A DNA stretch of 58,224 bases from JBCLLP01 sp039738635 (GCA_039738635.1 JBCLLN010000005.1:1-58224); one strand, 5' to 3'. Numbered from the stretch's first letter, positions 24,913 to 34,583 are shown. Numbers and translations are program-made. Notes: generated by a model not told the origin, from the letters alone.

Positions 24913-25790
24913 TTCATACCACCCAAGAACTAGAGCTAATAGCTAATCAGATAAGACAAGATATTATTCATATGCTGGTAGAGGCGGGCAGTGGACACAC
25001 TGCCGGCCCGCTAGGTATGGCAGATATCTTTACGGCGCTATATTTTGAAGTACTACGCCACCAGCCCAAAAATCCTAATTGGCCAGAGCGCGATAGGATG
25101 ATATTGAGTAATGGGCATATTAATCCTGTACTTTATGCCACTATGGCTAATGCGGGGTATTTCCCTCGCTCGGAGCTTAAGACACTTCGCAAGTTTGGTT
25201 CTAGGCTTCAAGGCCACCCCGAGCGCACTAGACTACCCGGGCTAGAAACTACTAGTGGGCCACTTGGCAGTGGTATTAGCCAGGCATCAGGGATGGCCTA
25301 TGGTTTGCGGATGGATTCTAAAAAGCAACAAAGAGTCTGGTGCTTGACTAGTGATGGTGAGCACCAAGAGGGTAATACCTGGGAGGCAATAATGTTTGCT
25401 GGTAAGAATCGCCTCAGTAATCTAACTGTAGTAGTAGATAGGAATAACATTCAAATCGATGGCATGACAGAAGATATTATGCCCCTAGAGCCTTTTGCTA
25501 TGAAGTATCAAGCTTTTAATTGGCATGTCATAGAGATAGATGGCCATAATTTTCAGGAGATAATTTCGGCTATGGAGCAGAGTAAGGCGATTTTTGAAAA
25601 GCCGACTTGTATCATAGCCCACACAATTCCTGGCAGAGGCGTTGATTTTATGGAATTTGATTTTAGATGGCATGGTGTGCCACCAGGATCTAAAGACTTT
25701 TCTGGAGAGCCACCTAGGGCAGTGCAGGCCAAGGCCGCACTAGAGAGGCTACGAACGCTTAATGGCAAGATACGGAGTGAGCATGAATAG
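24909..25790 (+). CDS. Transketolase, N-terminal subunit
   Basis: A 293-residue TPP-binding half of a split transketolase. It contains SGHTAGPLG, HINPVLYA, the GPLGSGISQASGMAYG stretch and the TPP/Mg motif SDGEHQEGNTWEA through DRNN. It needs the next gene's product to form an active alpha2beta2 enzyme. Split transketolases are common in archaea and reduced bacteria. It overlaps rpe by four bases. Confidence 0.95.
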   Translation: MIHTTQELELIANQIRQDIIHMLVEAGSGHTAGPLGMADIFTALYFEVLRHQPKNPNWPERDRMILSNGHINPVLYATMANAGYFPRSELKTLRKFGSRLQGHPERTRLPGLETTSGPLGSGISQASGMAYGLRMDSKKQQRVWCLTSDGEHQEGNTWEAIMFAGKNRLSNLTVVVDRNNIQIDGMTEDIMPLEPFAMKYQAFNWHVIEIDGHNFQEIISAMEQSKAIFEKPTCIIAHTIPGRGVDFMEFDFRWHGVPPGSKDFSGEPPRAVQAKAALERLRTLNGKIRSEHE

Positions 25791-26769
25791 TAGTGCTAAA
25801 TTAAATCCAGATTTATTCACTGCCAAACTTGAGCTAGTACCTATTCGTAAAGGTTTTGGTGAAGGCTTGGTGGAGGCCGGCAAAAATGATGACTCAGTTG
25901 TGGCACTTACGGCTGATCTGATAGAATCTACTCAGGTAGAGCCCTTTGCAAAAGCATTTCCAGATAGGTTTATAGAGGTTGGGGTAGCTGAACAAAATAT
26001 GGTTACACTCGCCAGTGGCCTAGCGGCTGTCGGGAAAAAGCCATTTACCACTAGCTATGCGAGCTTTAGCCCCGGACGTAATTGGGAACAAATAAGAACA
26101 ACAATTTGCCTCAATGACAGGAATGTCAAGATTATTGGCCATCATTCTGGTGTCTCTGTTGGCCCAGATGGTGCCACCCACCAAATGCTGGAAGACATTG
26201 CTTTAATGCGCGTTATGCCCAATATGACAGTAATTGTGCCTTGTGATAGTATTGAAGCCCGCAAAGCCACCATTGCCCTAGCTAAGACTACCGGCCCCGG
26301 CTATTTGAGAATAGCCCGCGAGAAAACAGCAGTAATTACAACCGATGCGACACCATTTGAGATAGGCCAGGCCCAGCTTCTGAGGGAGGGGAAGGATATT
26401 AGTATTATTGCCTGTGGCCCACTAGTGTATGAGGCGCTATTGGCAGCTAAAGAGCTCGATAAGCTTAACATTAGTACGGAAGTCATTAATTCCCCATCCA
26501 TCAAACCCCTAGACAGCGCGCTAATACTAAGCAGTGCTAAAAAAACCAATAAAGTCATAACTATCGAGGAGGCCCAGGTAGTTGGCGGTCTAGGGGGAGC
26601 AGTCGCTGAACTCCTTAGTGAGTATTCCACTGCCAAGCTTAGTAGGCTGGGCATCCAAGATCGTTTTGGTCAGTCTGGAACAATTCAAGAATTGTGGAAG
26701 GAATACGGCCTAGATAGTAAAGCCATTATTAAGCTGGCTAAATCAATGCATATGGGCCAGAGCAAATGA
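25783..26769 (+). CDS. Transketolase, C-terminal subunit
   Basis: A 328-residue pyrimidine-binding and C-terminal half. LTADLIEST, FIEVGVAEQNMVTLASGLA (cofactor-activating Glu) and SYASFSPGRNWEQ are typical. The ATG at 25783 has GGAG eight bases upstream and overlaps the stop of the N-terminal subunit by eight bases; a longer frame from 25762 is less likely. Confidence 0.95.
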   Translation: MNSSAKLNPDLFTAKLELVPIRKGFGEGLVEAGKNDDSVVALTADLIESTQVEPFAKAFPDRFIEVGVAEQNMVTLASGLAAVGKKPFTTSYASFSPGRNWEQIRTTICLNDRNVKIIGHHSGVSVGPDGATHQMLEDIALMRVMPNMTVIVPCDSIEARKATIALAKTTGPGYLRIAREKTAVITTDATPFEIGQAQLLREGKDISIIACGPLVYEALLAAKELDKLNISTEVINSPSIKPLDSALILSSAKKTNKVITIEEAQVVGGLGGAVAELLSEYSTAKLSRLGIQDRFGQSGTIQELWKEYGLDSKAIIKLAKSMHMGQSK

Positions 26770-27728
26770 ACCTAGATATTATATCGGTCGGGACGGTGGG
26801 CTTTGATATATTCTTTAATAGTAAGAGCCTGAAGCCTAGTATAGTCGCCAAAGATGGCGCTATTGTATTAAATAATGGCAGCACTTACCCAGTAGAGCAC
26901 GCCGTTTACGAAGCTGGCGGGGCAGGGCTTAATTCTGCCATTACCTTTGCTCGTCAGGGTATTAAGACTGGCTGTATAGCTAGGACCGGCAAGGACCATA
27001 TAGCCAACCAAATTAAAATAATAGCCCGCCACGAGGGCCTTGTGTATGAGCTACTTATCAATAATCCAGAGCATCATACAGATATGACCGTCCATATCAT
27101 TACTGATAGAGCCAAAGAGATAGATTTGCGATATAGTAACTCAATTAATTCTATTAGAAGGGCAGATATTAAATTCCCAGGGCTTAGTACCAGATTACTT
27201 TACTTAGCCGAGATACCAGTAGATTTTAAGCTACTTAAGTTTTTCGTGAGTTGGGCAAAGGTCAATGGCATAGAGATTGCAGCTAATATTTGTGATTTTA
27301 AGGGGTATAAGCAAAGGCAAATTAACTATGTCTTATCCAGTCTGGATAGAGTAATGATGCCAATAGCGTCTGCCAGTAAGATATTTAATGATGTCTCTGA
27401 CCATCTTGAAATTATGCGCCAGCTTAATGCACTTGGACCTAAATCAATTTTATTGTATGATGTAGGTAAAGAAGCTTATGCTTTTGAGGATAAAACAGTC
27501 TATAGTTGCGAAACCTATAAGGCAGTTAATCCGCTTGATATGACCGGAGCAGAAGATGTTTTTGCGGCGGGGTATACATCGGCTATGTTTCAAAAGCGTA
27601 GTGTTGCTGAGGCATTGACCATAGCCAGCGCCAATGCTTGCTCAGTAATGGAAGTATACGGAACGCGCTCTGGTATATTAAGAAAGCCCGCATTAGTAAC
27701 AATGAAAGTAACTACAGGAGAAATATAA
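26766..27728 (+). CDS. PfkB-family sugar kinase with altered anion hole
   Basis: A 320-residue ribokinase/PfkB-family protein. The N-terminal substrate-binding GGAGLNSAITFARQG is good, but the usual GAGD motif reads TGAEDVF (about 259-265): the catalytic Asp remains while the second anion-hole Gly is Glu. Activity may be changed or lost. It overlaps tktC by four bases and is followed after five bases by a second PfkB-family gene, so the pair may form a heteromer (inference). The sugar is unknown. Confidence 0.85.
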   Translation: MNLDIISVGTVGFDIFFNSKSLKPSIVAKDGAIVLNNGSTYPVEHAVYEAGGAGLNSAITFARQGIKTGCIARTGKDHIANQIKIIARHEGLVYELLINNPEHHTDMTVHIITDRAKEIDLRYSNSINSIRRADIKFPGLSTRLLYLAEIPVDFKLLKFFVSWAKVNGIEIAANICDFKGYKQRQINYVLSSLDRVMMPIASASKIFNDVSDHLEIMRQLNALGPKSILLYDVGKEAYAFEDKTVYSCETYKAVNPLDMTGAEDVFAAGYTSAMFQKRSVAEALTIASANACSVMEVYGTRSGILRKPALVTMKVTTGEI

Positions 27729-27733
27729 TAATT

Positions 27734-28750
27734 ATGAATCATAGAGTGGATATACTAAGTATTGGTGATGTTGTAACAGATGCATTTATAGAGTTGCTTG
27801 CTAATGAAGCTAGGGTAGATATTGACTCTAAGACACATCATCCTTTACTGTGCATGACTTTTGGTACTAAAATACCTTTCAATAAAGCCGTAATAGTAGA
27901 TGGAGTAGGCAATAGCCCTAATGCAGCCGTGTGTTTTGCTAAGCTGGGGCTTAATTCTAGCCTTTATGCTAATATTGGCGATGATAAGGTTGGCGAGGAA
28001 ATACTGTTAAGCCTTAGGGCACATAAGGTTTCCACGGAGTATGTTCGTATCAATAAGGGCATGGCTAGTAATTATCATTATGTGCTGTGGTATGGAGCTG
28101 ATCGCACAATACTAATTAGACATGAGCCCTATCCATATATTTGGCCTAACATCTCTCAAGCCAGCGCACCTAGGTGGATTTATCTTAGCTCAATTGGCGA
28201 GAAAGCCCACCACATCCACGATGACATTGTGAAGTATTTATCTGCTAACCCAGATGTTAAGCTGGCCTTCCAGCCAGGTACATTCCAAATCCGTGAAGGC
28301 GTAACAAAGCTCAAGGCGCTCTACCAAAAGGCAGAGCTATTTGCGGTAAATTTGGAGGAAGCGCAGATTATTACAGGCTCACAGTCCAGTGATATCCCAA
28401 CTCTTGTAAGGATTTTACATAGCTATGGCCCTAAAATTGTTGTAATTACCGACGGCCCTAATGGTAGCTTCGCTAGCGATGGAACTATAATACAAAGCAT
28501 GCGGAATTATCCAGACCCCAAGAAGCCATATGATCGCACCGGCTGTGGTGATGCCTATACCGCTACCTTTGTAGCAGCCTTGGCGTGCGGTGAAGATATT
28601 GAGACTGCTCTTCGCTGGGCACCAATAAATCCAATGAGTGTCGTACAGCAACTTGGTGCTCAGGCCGGGTTATTATCAAAGTCTAAACTTCTCAATCTTC
28701 TCGCCCACGCACCCCATAATTATCAGCCCCAGGAAATTGCAAAGGTATGA
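27734..28750 (+). CDS. PfkB-family sugar kinase
   Basis: A 338-residue PfkB-family kinase. The N-terminus reads VDILSIGDVVTDAF, and GNSPNAAVCFAKLG binds sugar. The C-terminal motif DRTGCGDAYTATF has the normal anion hole and catalytic Asp (near 273). AGGAGAA precedes the ATG at 27734; the frame from 27638 overlaps the previous gene and lacks a ribosome site. It may phosphorylate a sugar or sugar phosphate feeding this pathway; specificity is not clear. Confidence 0.88.
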   Translation: MNHRVDILSIGDVVTDAFIELLANEARVDIDSKTHHPLLCMTFGTKIPFNKAVIVDGVGNSPNAAVCFAKLGLNSSLYANIGDDKVGEEILLSLRAHKVSTEYVRINKGMASNYHYVLWYGADRTILIRHEPYPYIWPNISQASAPRWIYLSSIGEKAHHIHDDIVKYLSANPDVKLAFQPGTFQIREGVTKLKALYQKAELFAVNLEEAQIITGSQSSDIPTLVRILHSYGPKIVVITDGPNGSFASDGTIIQSMRNYPDPKKPYDRTGCGDAYTATFVAALACGEDIETALRWAPINPMSVVQQLGAQAGLLSKSKLLNLLAHAPHNYQPQEIAKV

Positions 28751-29676
28751 ATAAAATATATGATCTTATTATTATTGGAGCAGGGCCAGCTGGTATGACT
28801 GCAGGGATTTATGCGGCTCGCAAAAAGCTCAAGACATTAATTATAAGCAAGGATATTGGTGGCCAGGCCGGATGGAGTAGTGATATTGAGAATTATCCTG
28901 GCTTTAGTATGGTTACAGGCCCAGACCTAGTTAGTAAATTTGAGCATCATTTGGAGGAGTTCAAGGACGATGTAGAGTTAAGAGTCAGTATCTCTGGTAT
29001 TAAGCAAATATCAAAGAAGGATAATAAATTTATAGTTATCTCAGGCGATGGCAAAAAGGAGCATGCCCGAGCAATTATTATAGCTGGAGGCAGACTACCC
29101 AGAGAGCTTGGTATTCCCGGAGAGAAGCAGTTCCTAAATAAAGGCGTAGCGTATTGCGCCTGGTGTGATGGACCGATATTTAAAGGTAAAGATGTTGTTG
29201 TAGTCGGGGGAGGTAACTCCGCGCTAGATGCAGCTCTTAATTTAAGTAGGTTAGTGAATCAGATATATATTATCAATGTCACCAAAGAACTCACAGGCGA
29301 CCCAGTAATGATAGATAAGGTTATGGCACTTGCTCACATAAGAATAATCAACAACGCCGAGATATTAGCAATTGAAGGGGAGCGAGTGGTTGAGTCAGTG
29401 CGGATAAAGTCTGGCGATGGCGGGCTAGAGAAGGACCTACCGGTTTCGGGGGTGTTTATAGAAGTCGGCTCAATTTCAGCTACCGACTACCTTAAAGATT
29501 TGCTAAAGCTCAATAAGCAAGGCGAAATAATTATAGATGAATATAATATGACCTCTGTAGCTGGTATTTTTGCCGCCGGAGATATTACAGATATAGTAGA
29601 GAAGCAAATAATAACTGCCGCAGGTGAGGGCGCAAAAGCCAGCATCCAGGCATCTCAGTATTTAGCTAAACAATAA
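28747..29676 (+). CDS. trxB: Thioredoxin reductase
   Basis: A 309-residue FAD/NADPH pyridine nucleotide-disulfide oxidoreductase of the TrxB family. FAD motif GAGPAGMTAGIYAARK, redox site CAWC (about 136-139; most TrxB have CATC), NADPH motif GGGNSALDAA and C-terminal GIFAAGDITD. It ends the sugar-metabolism operon through a four-base overlap, suggesting co-expression of redox repair with central metabolism. Confidence 0.95.
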   Translation: MNKIYDLIIIGAGPAGMTAGIYAARKKLKTLIISKDIGGQAGWSSDIENYPGFSMVTGPDLVSKFEHHLEEFKDDVELRVSISGIKQISKKDNKFIVISGDGKKEHARAIIIAGGRLPRELGIPGEKQFLNKGVAYCAWCDGPIFKGKDVVVVGGGNSALDAALNLSRLVNQIYIINVTKELTGDPVMIDKVMALAHIRIINNAEILAIEGERVVESVRIKSGDGGLEKDLPVSGVFIEVGSISATDYLKDLLKLNKQGEIIIDEYNMTSVAGIFAAGDITDIVEKQIITAAGEGAKASIQASQYLAKQ

Positions 29677-29713
29677 ATACTGCTATAATTAAAATAAGTA
29701 AAGGAGTATAAAC

Positions 29714-29959
29714 ATGGCCAACAATACAGATAAAAAAGTAATTCTATACACAACCCCTACTTGTATGTTTTGTAAGTCAGTTAAGGACTATTTTGCTGAA
29801 AATAACATAGACTATGAGCTGGTTGACCTCGGGGTAGATAGAGATAGAATTAAAGAGATGGTTGCTAAATCTGGACAGATGGGCGTTCCTGTGATTGATA
29901 TAGGTGGTGAAATCATCGTAGGCTTTGATAAGGGTAGGCTAGACGCTCTACTAGGGTAA
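29714..29959 (+). CDS. Glutaredoxin-like / NrdH-type protein
   Basis: An 81-residue redoxin with CMFC (C17-C20) and the cis-Pro motif GVPVIDIGG. It lacks other domains. It has its own TATAAT upstream plus AAAGGAG before the ATG, but its position after trxB suggests it is the partner reduced by that enzyme. Confidence 0.9.
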   Translation: MANNTDKKVILYTTPTCMFCKSVKDYFAENNIDYELVDLGVDRDRIKEMVAKSGQMGVPVIDIGGEIIVGFDKGRLDALLG

Positions 29960-30053
29960 GAGAGTATTATATTTGATCTATTTTAATATTTGACATAAAG
30001 TACTTATGCTAGTAAGCTTATTAATAATAACAGATAAAAAAAGGAATAATATA

Positions 30054-30218
30054 ATGGCATCAAAAAAATCAGCTAAAAAAACAAAGTCGAAGAGTATTAA
30101 AACACTATTAACTACCGACAACAAAGTTATAGTTGTATTAATGTGCTCTCTTTTTGTAGTTGTTGCAGCTGCTCTAATGTTTACTGGCCTTGTAGGTCTT
30201 GCTGACATCTCTGGATAG
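30054..30218 (+). CDS. Small single-pass membrane protein
   Basis: A 54-residue protein: a Lys/Ser-rich first 20 residues, then one membrane helix (about 26-47). AAGGAA precedes the ATG at 30054. A longer frame from 30006 has no ribosome site. Function unknown. Confidence 0.65.
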   Translation: MASKKSAKKTKSKSIKTLLTTDNKVIVVLMCSLFVVVAAALMFTGLVGLADISG

Positions 30219-30250
30219 TTACTAAAGCTAAATATTTAAATAAATAATGC

Positions 30251-30277
30251 TTGACAATAACCATAAGCTGTTAGAAT
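30251..30277 (+). promoter_or_regulatory. Promoter upstream of a small ORF
   Basis: TTGACA at 30251-30256 and TAGAAT at 30272-30277 (15-bp spacer) or GAATAT at 30274-30279 (17-bp spacer). Confidence 0.55.
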
Positions 30278-30310
30278 ATAGATATAAGTATTAATTAAAA
30301 AATAAAAGAG

Positions 30311-30436
30311 ATGCTTACAACAAAAAATAAAAAAATACGAATTAAATATTATAGTTCGGAAGCTGAAATTCAGATTTTAGCTATACCTAGACCAACGCTA
30401 TTAAGTGTTGTTCGTTCTATCCTTATTAGCCAATAA
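30311..30436 (+). CDS. Possible 41-residue basic protein
   Basis: A short frame (MLTTKNKKIRIKYYSSEAEI at the start) between a good promoter and uvrB. The start has only a weak purine stretch upstream. It may be a real small protein or a leader for uvrB; uvrB however has its own -10 box. Low confidence. Confidence 0.35.
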   Translation: MLTTKNKKIRIKYYSSEAEIQILAIPRPTLLSVVRSILISQ

Positions 30437-30454
30437 TATTGCTACAATAGTAGT

Positions 30455-32449
30455 ATGGGTGCTTTTAAGTTACATTCTAGGTTTTTACCTAGTGGAGATC
30501 AGCCTGAAGCCATCAAAAAGCTATCTGGCGGATTAATTGGAGCTAAAAAATCTGAACAAACATTGCTTGGGATCACTGGTTCTGGCAAAACTTTTACTAT
30601 GGCTAATGTCATAGCCAATTATAATAAGCCAACCCTTGTCTTGTGTCATAATAAGACTCTTGCTGCACAGCTCTATGGCGAGTTTAAGGAATTTTTCCCT
30701 GATAACGGCGTGCATTATTTTGTTAGCTACTTTGATTATTATCAGCCAGAGGCCTATATTGCCCGCAGCGATACATATATAGAAAAAGACAGCGCAATTA
30801 ATGAGGAAATAGACAGGTTGCGACACGCCGCCACCGCTAGCTTGCTGAGCCGTAAGGATGTAATAATTATCGCCTCAGTTAGCTGTATTTATGGCATCGG
30901 TAGCATTGATGACTATGCCAAGATGACAATTAAGCTCAAGCTTGGTGAAATGCGCCAGCGCGATAAACTTTTGCGCCAGCTTAATGATATTCAGTATTCC
31001 CGTAACGACATTAGTTTTGAGCGTGGTACATTTAGGGTTAGGGGAGAAAACCTAGATATTTTCCCGGTCGCAGAAGAATGTGCCTATCGCATAGAATTCT
31101 TTGGCGACGAAATAGCTACCATTAAACAAATTGACTATCTTACTGGCGAGGTCATAGGTCAGCTCAAGCAGTTAGATATTTTTCCGGCTAAGCACTATGT
31201 CACTCCTAGAGATCAGCTCCAAAAAACTATCCTAAAAATTCGCGCTGAGGCAACCGATAGAATCGCTTGGTTTAAAGACAATGCCAAGTTCCTTGAAGCC
31301 CAAAGGCTAGAGAGTAGAATTAAGTATGACATAGAGATAATGGAACAAACGGGCTATGTCAAAGGTATTGAAAACTATTCCCGCTACCTTACTAATCGTG
31401 AGCCTGGCGAACAGCCAGCGACACTAATGGACTACTTTCCGGACGACTTTCTAATGATAATAGATGAAAGCCACATGACTATCCCGCAGGTAGGGGGTAT
31501 GTATAGTGGTGATAGAGCTAGGAAGGAAAATCTTATTGAGCATGGTTTTAGATTACCCAGCGCTATAGACAATCGGCCTCTGAACTTCTCTGAATTTGAG
31601 CGACATATTAATAATGTTGTATATATGTCGGCCACACCCAGCACCTACGAGCTCAGCCGATCCGATAATATCACTAAGCAAATCATTCGCCCTACCGGCC
31701 TGCTAGATCCAGCTATTGAGGTCAGGCCTAGCGAGCACCAGGTAGATGACCTGATAGCCGAGATCCGCCAACGAGTAAAAAAACACCAACGAGTGCTGGT
31801 AACTACGCTCACCAAACGAATGTCCGAGGATCTTACCGACTATCTTGCGGAGCTTGATATTAAGGTTCAGTATTTACACTCCGATGTGGATACTTTGGAG
31901 CGCACAGATATATTGAGAGACCTGAGGGCTGGGGTCTATGATGTTTTAATTGGCATCAATTTATTACGCGAAGGATTGGACCTGCCAGAGGTCAGCTTGG
32001 TAGCTATTATAGATGCCGATAAGGAAGGCTTTTTGCGTTCCGAGACATCACTCATTCAGACCATCGGGCGGGCCTCTCGGCACCAGGAAGGCAAAGTTAT
32101 AATGTATGCCGACAATATGACCGGAAGTATGCAACGAGCCATAGAGGTTACCAAAAACCGTCGAGCATTACAAAAGCAATATAACGCCAAAAATAATATC
32201 ACCCCAACTTCTATTAAGAAAGCCATTGCCGAGAGTATGCGCGCCGAAGCTGAAGCCGAAATAACCGATATTGAAGCAATTGATTTTTATAAAGTGCCCA
32301 AAGACGAGTTGGCATATCTGCAAAGACAATTAACCGAGCAAATGGAGCTAGCCGCCGCCAACCTACAATTTGAAAAAGCCGCCGAGCTAAGAGATCAAAT
32401 AGAAGAAATAACAGATATAATAAAAAGTAAGAAGATAGCCAAAAAATGA
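30455..32449 (+). CDS. uvrB: Excinuclease ABC subunit B
   Basis: A 664-residue damage-verifying helicase of nucleotide excision repair. Walker A GITGSGKTFT, the beta-hairpin region FVSYFDYYQPEAY, DESH box (IIDESHMT), GRASRH motif VI and the C-terminal UVR domain that contacts UvrC are all present. Normal length. TACAAT lies six bases before ATG: leaderless. uvrA and uvrC follow within 8 kb, each as its own unit. Confidence 0.97.
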   Translation: MGAFKLHSRFLPSGDQPEAIKKLSGGLIGAKKSEQTLLGITGSGKTFTMANVIANYNKPTLVLCHNKTLAAQLYGEFKEFFPDNGVHYFVSYFDYYQPEAYIARSDTYIEKDSAINEEIDRLRHAATASLLSRKDVIIIASVSCIYGIGSIDDYAKMTIKLKLGEMRQRDKLLRQLNDIQYSRNDISFERGTFRVRGENLDIFPVAEECAYRIEFFGDEIATIKQIDYLTGEVIGQLKQLDIFPAKHYVTPRDQLQKTILKIRAEATDRIAWFKDNAKFLEAQRLESRIKYDIEIMEQTGYVKGIENYSRYLTNREPGEQPATLMDYFPDDFLMIIDESHMTIPQVGGMYSGDRARKENLIEHGFRLPSAIDNRPLNFSEFERHINNVVYMSATPSTYELSRSDNITKQIIRPTGLLDPAIEVRPSEHQVDDLIAEIRQRVKKHQRVLVTTLTKRMSEDLTDYLAELDIKVQYLHSDVDTLERTDILRDLRAGVYDVLIGINLLREGLDLPEVSLVAIIDADKEGFLRSETSLIQTIGRASRHQEGKVIMYADNMTGSMQRAIEVTKNRRALQKQYNAKNNITPTSIKKAIAESMRAEAEAEITDIEAIDFYKVPKDELAYLQRQLTEQMELAAANLQFEKAAELRDQIEEITDIIKSKKIAKK

Positions 32450-33621
32450 GCATTGAAACAACCCCCACCACAGAGCCTACCAACCAAAAGGGTAGTAATA
32501 CTCTATATGATGAACTTGCTCAGATTGCCGCTAGCAATAGAGAGGAAATAGGTATGAAAGAAGAAGCTGAAAAACGCGACCAAGCCTTCCAGAAATATGC
32601 CCCCTATCAGTCAGAATATTATATAAGAGTCAACCAGGAAAGAGTCGATGCCGCCAACACGCCAGCTCACCAGAAAATCAAGGTTGATATTTTTGGAGAT
32701 GGGTCCGTTACCATGATTGCACAGATAAATACTGAAAAGCTCGATCCTGACACCGGCCTGCCGGCTAAAGATCAAATAGAAGAAGGTAAAGTTATAGATG
32801 GGCATGATTATAATCCCGAGGCACAGAGCCATCAGGAATTAGAGGCAGAATTTGCCAAGTGGTTTGCTGAAACTCCCCCCGAGCAGCGAGTGATAGTCTT
32901 TGAAGGCAATAAAGCAACAGCCGAACAACTCAGTACCAGAAAAAATGCTATTGAGGGGAGGGGAGACAGTGGCTTAATTCAGTTTTTAGCCAAAGAAGCT
33001 GGAGTTGAGGTTGTGCAAGCAGAGGTTGATAATACCATTCAGGCCCAAAGAATGGAAGCAGAAGGTATATCCAGAGAGACATCGGCATTGTTCCATACAT
33101 TGCGAAACTTCGCCGCGGCCTACAATGACGAGCCGGTGCCAGATGATCTTAGCATGGATCTTTACGCCGAACTAGCGAATTCATTAGTCAATGGAATTGA
33201 ACTAATACCAGAAGACCAAAAGCAATCATACCAGGATGATCCCGCCAAATTGAAACAACTTAAAGACAAGGTAGCAGCTTTTGTTCCTGGCTGGAACGAA
33301 ACCCTGCAAGCTTCTGGCCTGCCTGTGCTAGAAGTCCGGCCTGATGGCAGTATTGGTTTTGTGGAAGACGAGCGCTTTGCAGAAGGGGTAAGTAATAATC
33401 AAGTAGGCCGTGGAGCCAGCCCCGATGAAGAGTCTACTCCTTTGGAAGAAGTTGGTCGCACCAACATTATTTTGCGCGACCAGCAAATCTTCGAATCTAT
33501 TGCTGATGCAACAAAAGCCGGTAAAAAACCGTTTGTAGTGTATGGCGGCTCACACGTGGTGAGTCTTGAGCCGGTGCTCGAAGAGTATTATGGCTCAATG
33601 GAGTCGAGTATTTCCATGTAA
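32446..33621 (+). CDS. TraB/ChaN-like hypothetical protein
   Basis: A 391-residue protein overlapping uvrB by four bases. VIVFEGNKAT, RGDSGLIQFLAKEAGVEVVQ and the C-terminal RDQQIFESIADATKAGKK with VYGGSHVVSLEPVL resemble the paired motifs of TraB/Tiki/ChaN proteins, some of which are metallo-hydrolases. This assignment is inferential. No signal peptide. The N-terminus is low-complexity and acidic. Coupling to uvrB may simply reflect compaction. Confidence 0.6.
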   Translation: MSIETTPTTEPTNQKGSNTLYDELAQIAASNREEIGMKEEAEKRDQAFQKYAPYQSEYYIRVNQERVDAANTPAHQKIKVDIFGDGSVTMIAQINTEKLDPDTGLPAKDQIEEGKVIDGHDYNPEAQSHQELEAEFAKWFAETPPEQRVIVFEGNKATAEQLSTRKNAIEGRGDSGLIQFLAKEAGVEVVQAEVDNTIQAQRMEAEGISRETSALFHTLRNFAAAYNDEPVPDDLSMDLYAELANSLVNGIELIPEDQKQSYQDDPAKLKQLKDKVAAFVPGWNETLQASGLPVLEVRPDGSIGFVEDERFAEGVSNNQVGRGASPDEESTPLEEVGRTNIILRDQQIFESIADATKAGKKPFVVYGGSHVVSLEPVLEEYYGSMESSISM

Positions 33622-33673
33622 CTTAACCCTTGAATAATCTTGACATCTAGCGTAGAATTGATAGCTGATTTTG
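33621..33673 (+). repeat. Promoter-bearing direct repeat, copy 1
   Basis: This 53-bp stretch recurs at 34584-34636 with only a few differences. It contains TTGAAT (33630-33635), a 17-bp spacer and TAGAAT (33653-33658), so each copy is a promoter. The pair flanks the HsdR-N-like gene. Confidence 0.75.
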
Positions 33674-33736
33674 TTTTAGAGGGACAACGGTGTTAATATA
33701 GTAGGTAATTATCTAAACATAAAGAATGGGGATTAT

Positions 33737-34477
33737 ATGGCGACAGAAGCTCAATTGCAAACGGTTAGAGACCGACTCAAAGACTACAAGAGAAAATACC
33801 TTCGCAAAGAGTTTTCTGTTTTAGACGAATCTGCTACTAGGATAATGACAAATAATTTCCTTACCGAAATTCTTGGCTATCAAGAGCTGGAAGAAATCAA
33901 GACAGAGTATCGCATCAGGTCCGAGTATGCAGATTATGTTATTCAGCTTAAACGAAAGAAACATTTCGTAGTTGAAGTTAAATCGATAGAGCTGGATTTA
34001 AATGACCGGCACTTAAGACAAAGCCTTAGTTATGCTGCAAATGAGGGAATAGACTGGATACTACTCTTGAATGGCCGTCAGATACAACTTTATCGAGTGA
34101 ACTTTGGTAAACCAGTAACTACAACCTTGATATACAAATTAGACCTTATGGATAATGAGGACTTTAAAAAAGCCCCGAGTCTATTATGGTACCTATCAAA
34201 AAGAGCGGTAGAAAGAGGCGAGCTGGAAACATTTTGGAAGAAGACTAATGCGTTAAACCCCGTTAATCTTGCAAAGTTACTTTATTCAGAAGAAATCGTT
34301 AAACGATTACGCAATGACCTCAAAGAGCAGACCGGTATCTATTTTCAGATTGAGGATGTGGTCGAGTCTCTACGAGAGATAATCGCTGAGAAAGTTGAGT
34401 TTCCTAAACCTCGCTTGAGGGTTAAGAAAAAAGTCGATGCACCGCAGGAAGCAGTTGCCGAAAAAATAGTGGAGTAG
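33737..34477 (+). CDS. Orphan HsdR N-terminal-like nuclease domain protein
   Basis: A 246-residue protein resembling the N-terminal domain of type I restriction R subunits. The PD-(D/E)xK-like core reads ADYVIQ...HFVVEVKS (about 62-82), followed by a Gln/Leu-rich helix. There is no helicase domain, methylase or specificity gene nearby, so it is not a complete restriction system. Similar stand-alone proteins are widespread with unknown function. It lies between two promoter-bearing direct repeats and ends at a terminator, like a small cassette. Confidence 0.75.
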   Translation: MATEAQLQTVRDRLKDYKRKYLRKEFSVLDESATRIMTNNFLTEILGYQELEEIKTEYRIRSEYADYVIQLKRKKHFVVEVKSIELDLNDRHLRQSLSYAANEGIDWILLLNGRQIQLYRVNFGKPVTTTLIYKLDLMDNEDFKKAPSLLWYLSKRAVERGELETFWKKTNALNPVNLAKLLYSEEIVKRLRNDLKEQTGIYFQIEDVVESLREIIAEKVEFPKPRLRVKKKVDAPQEAVAEKIVE

Positions 34478-34492
34478 AGGGTTAGTATAAGT

Positions 34493-34514
34493 CTTCAATC
34501 TATTGAAGGTTTTT
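34493..34514 (+). terminator. Rho-independent terminator
   Basis: CTTCAAT pairs with ATTGAAG, followed by GTTTTT, just after the HsdR-N-like gene. Confidence 0.8.
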
Positions 34515-34583
34515 ACAATGTAAAGCGTGTCCACTGCTCTAAGTCTGGTGTGTGCTTATCGCCTTAAAAAACAACTCCTCAGC

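Noticed and set aside
33737..34477. Complete type I restriction-modification system
   Set aside because: Only a nuclease-like N-terminal domain is present; no helicase, methylase or specificity gene is nearby.
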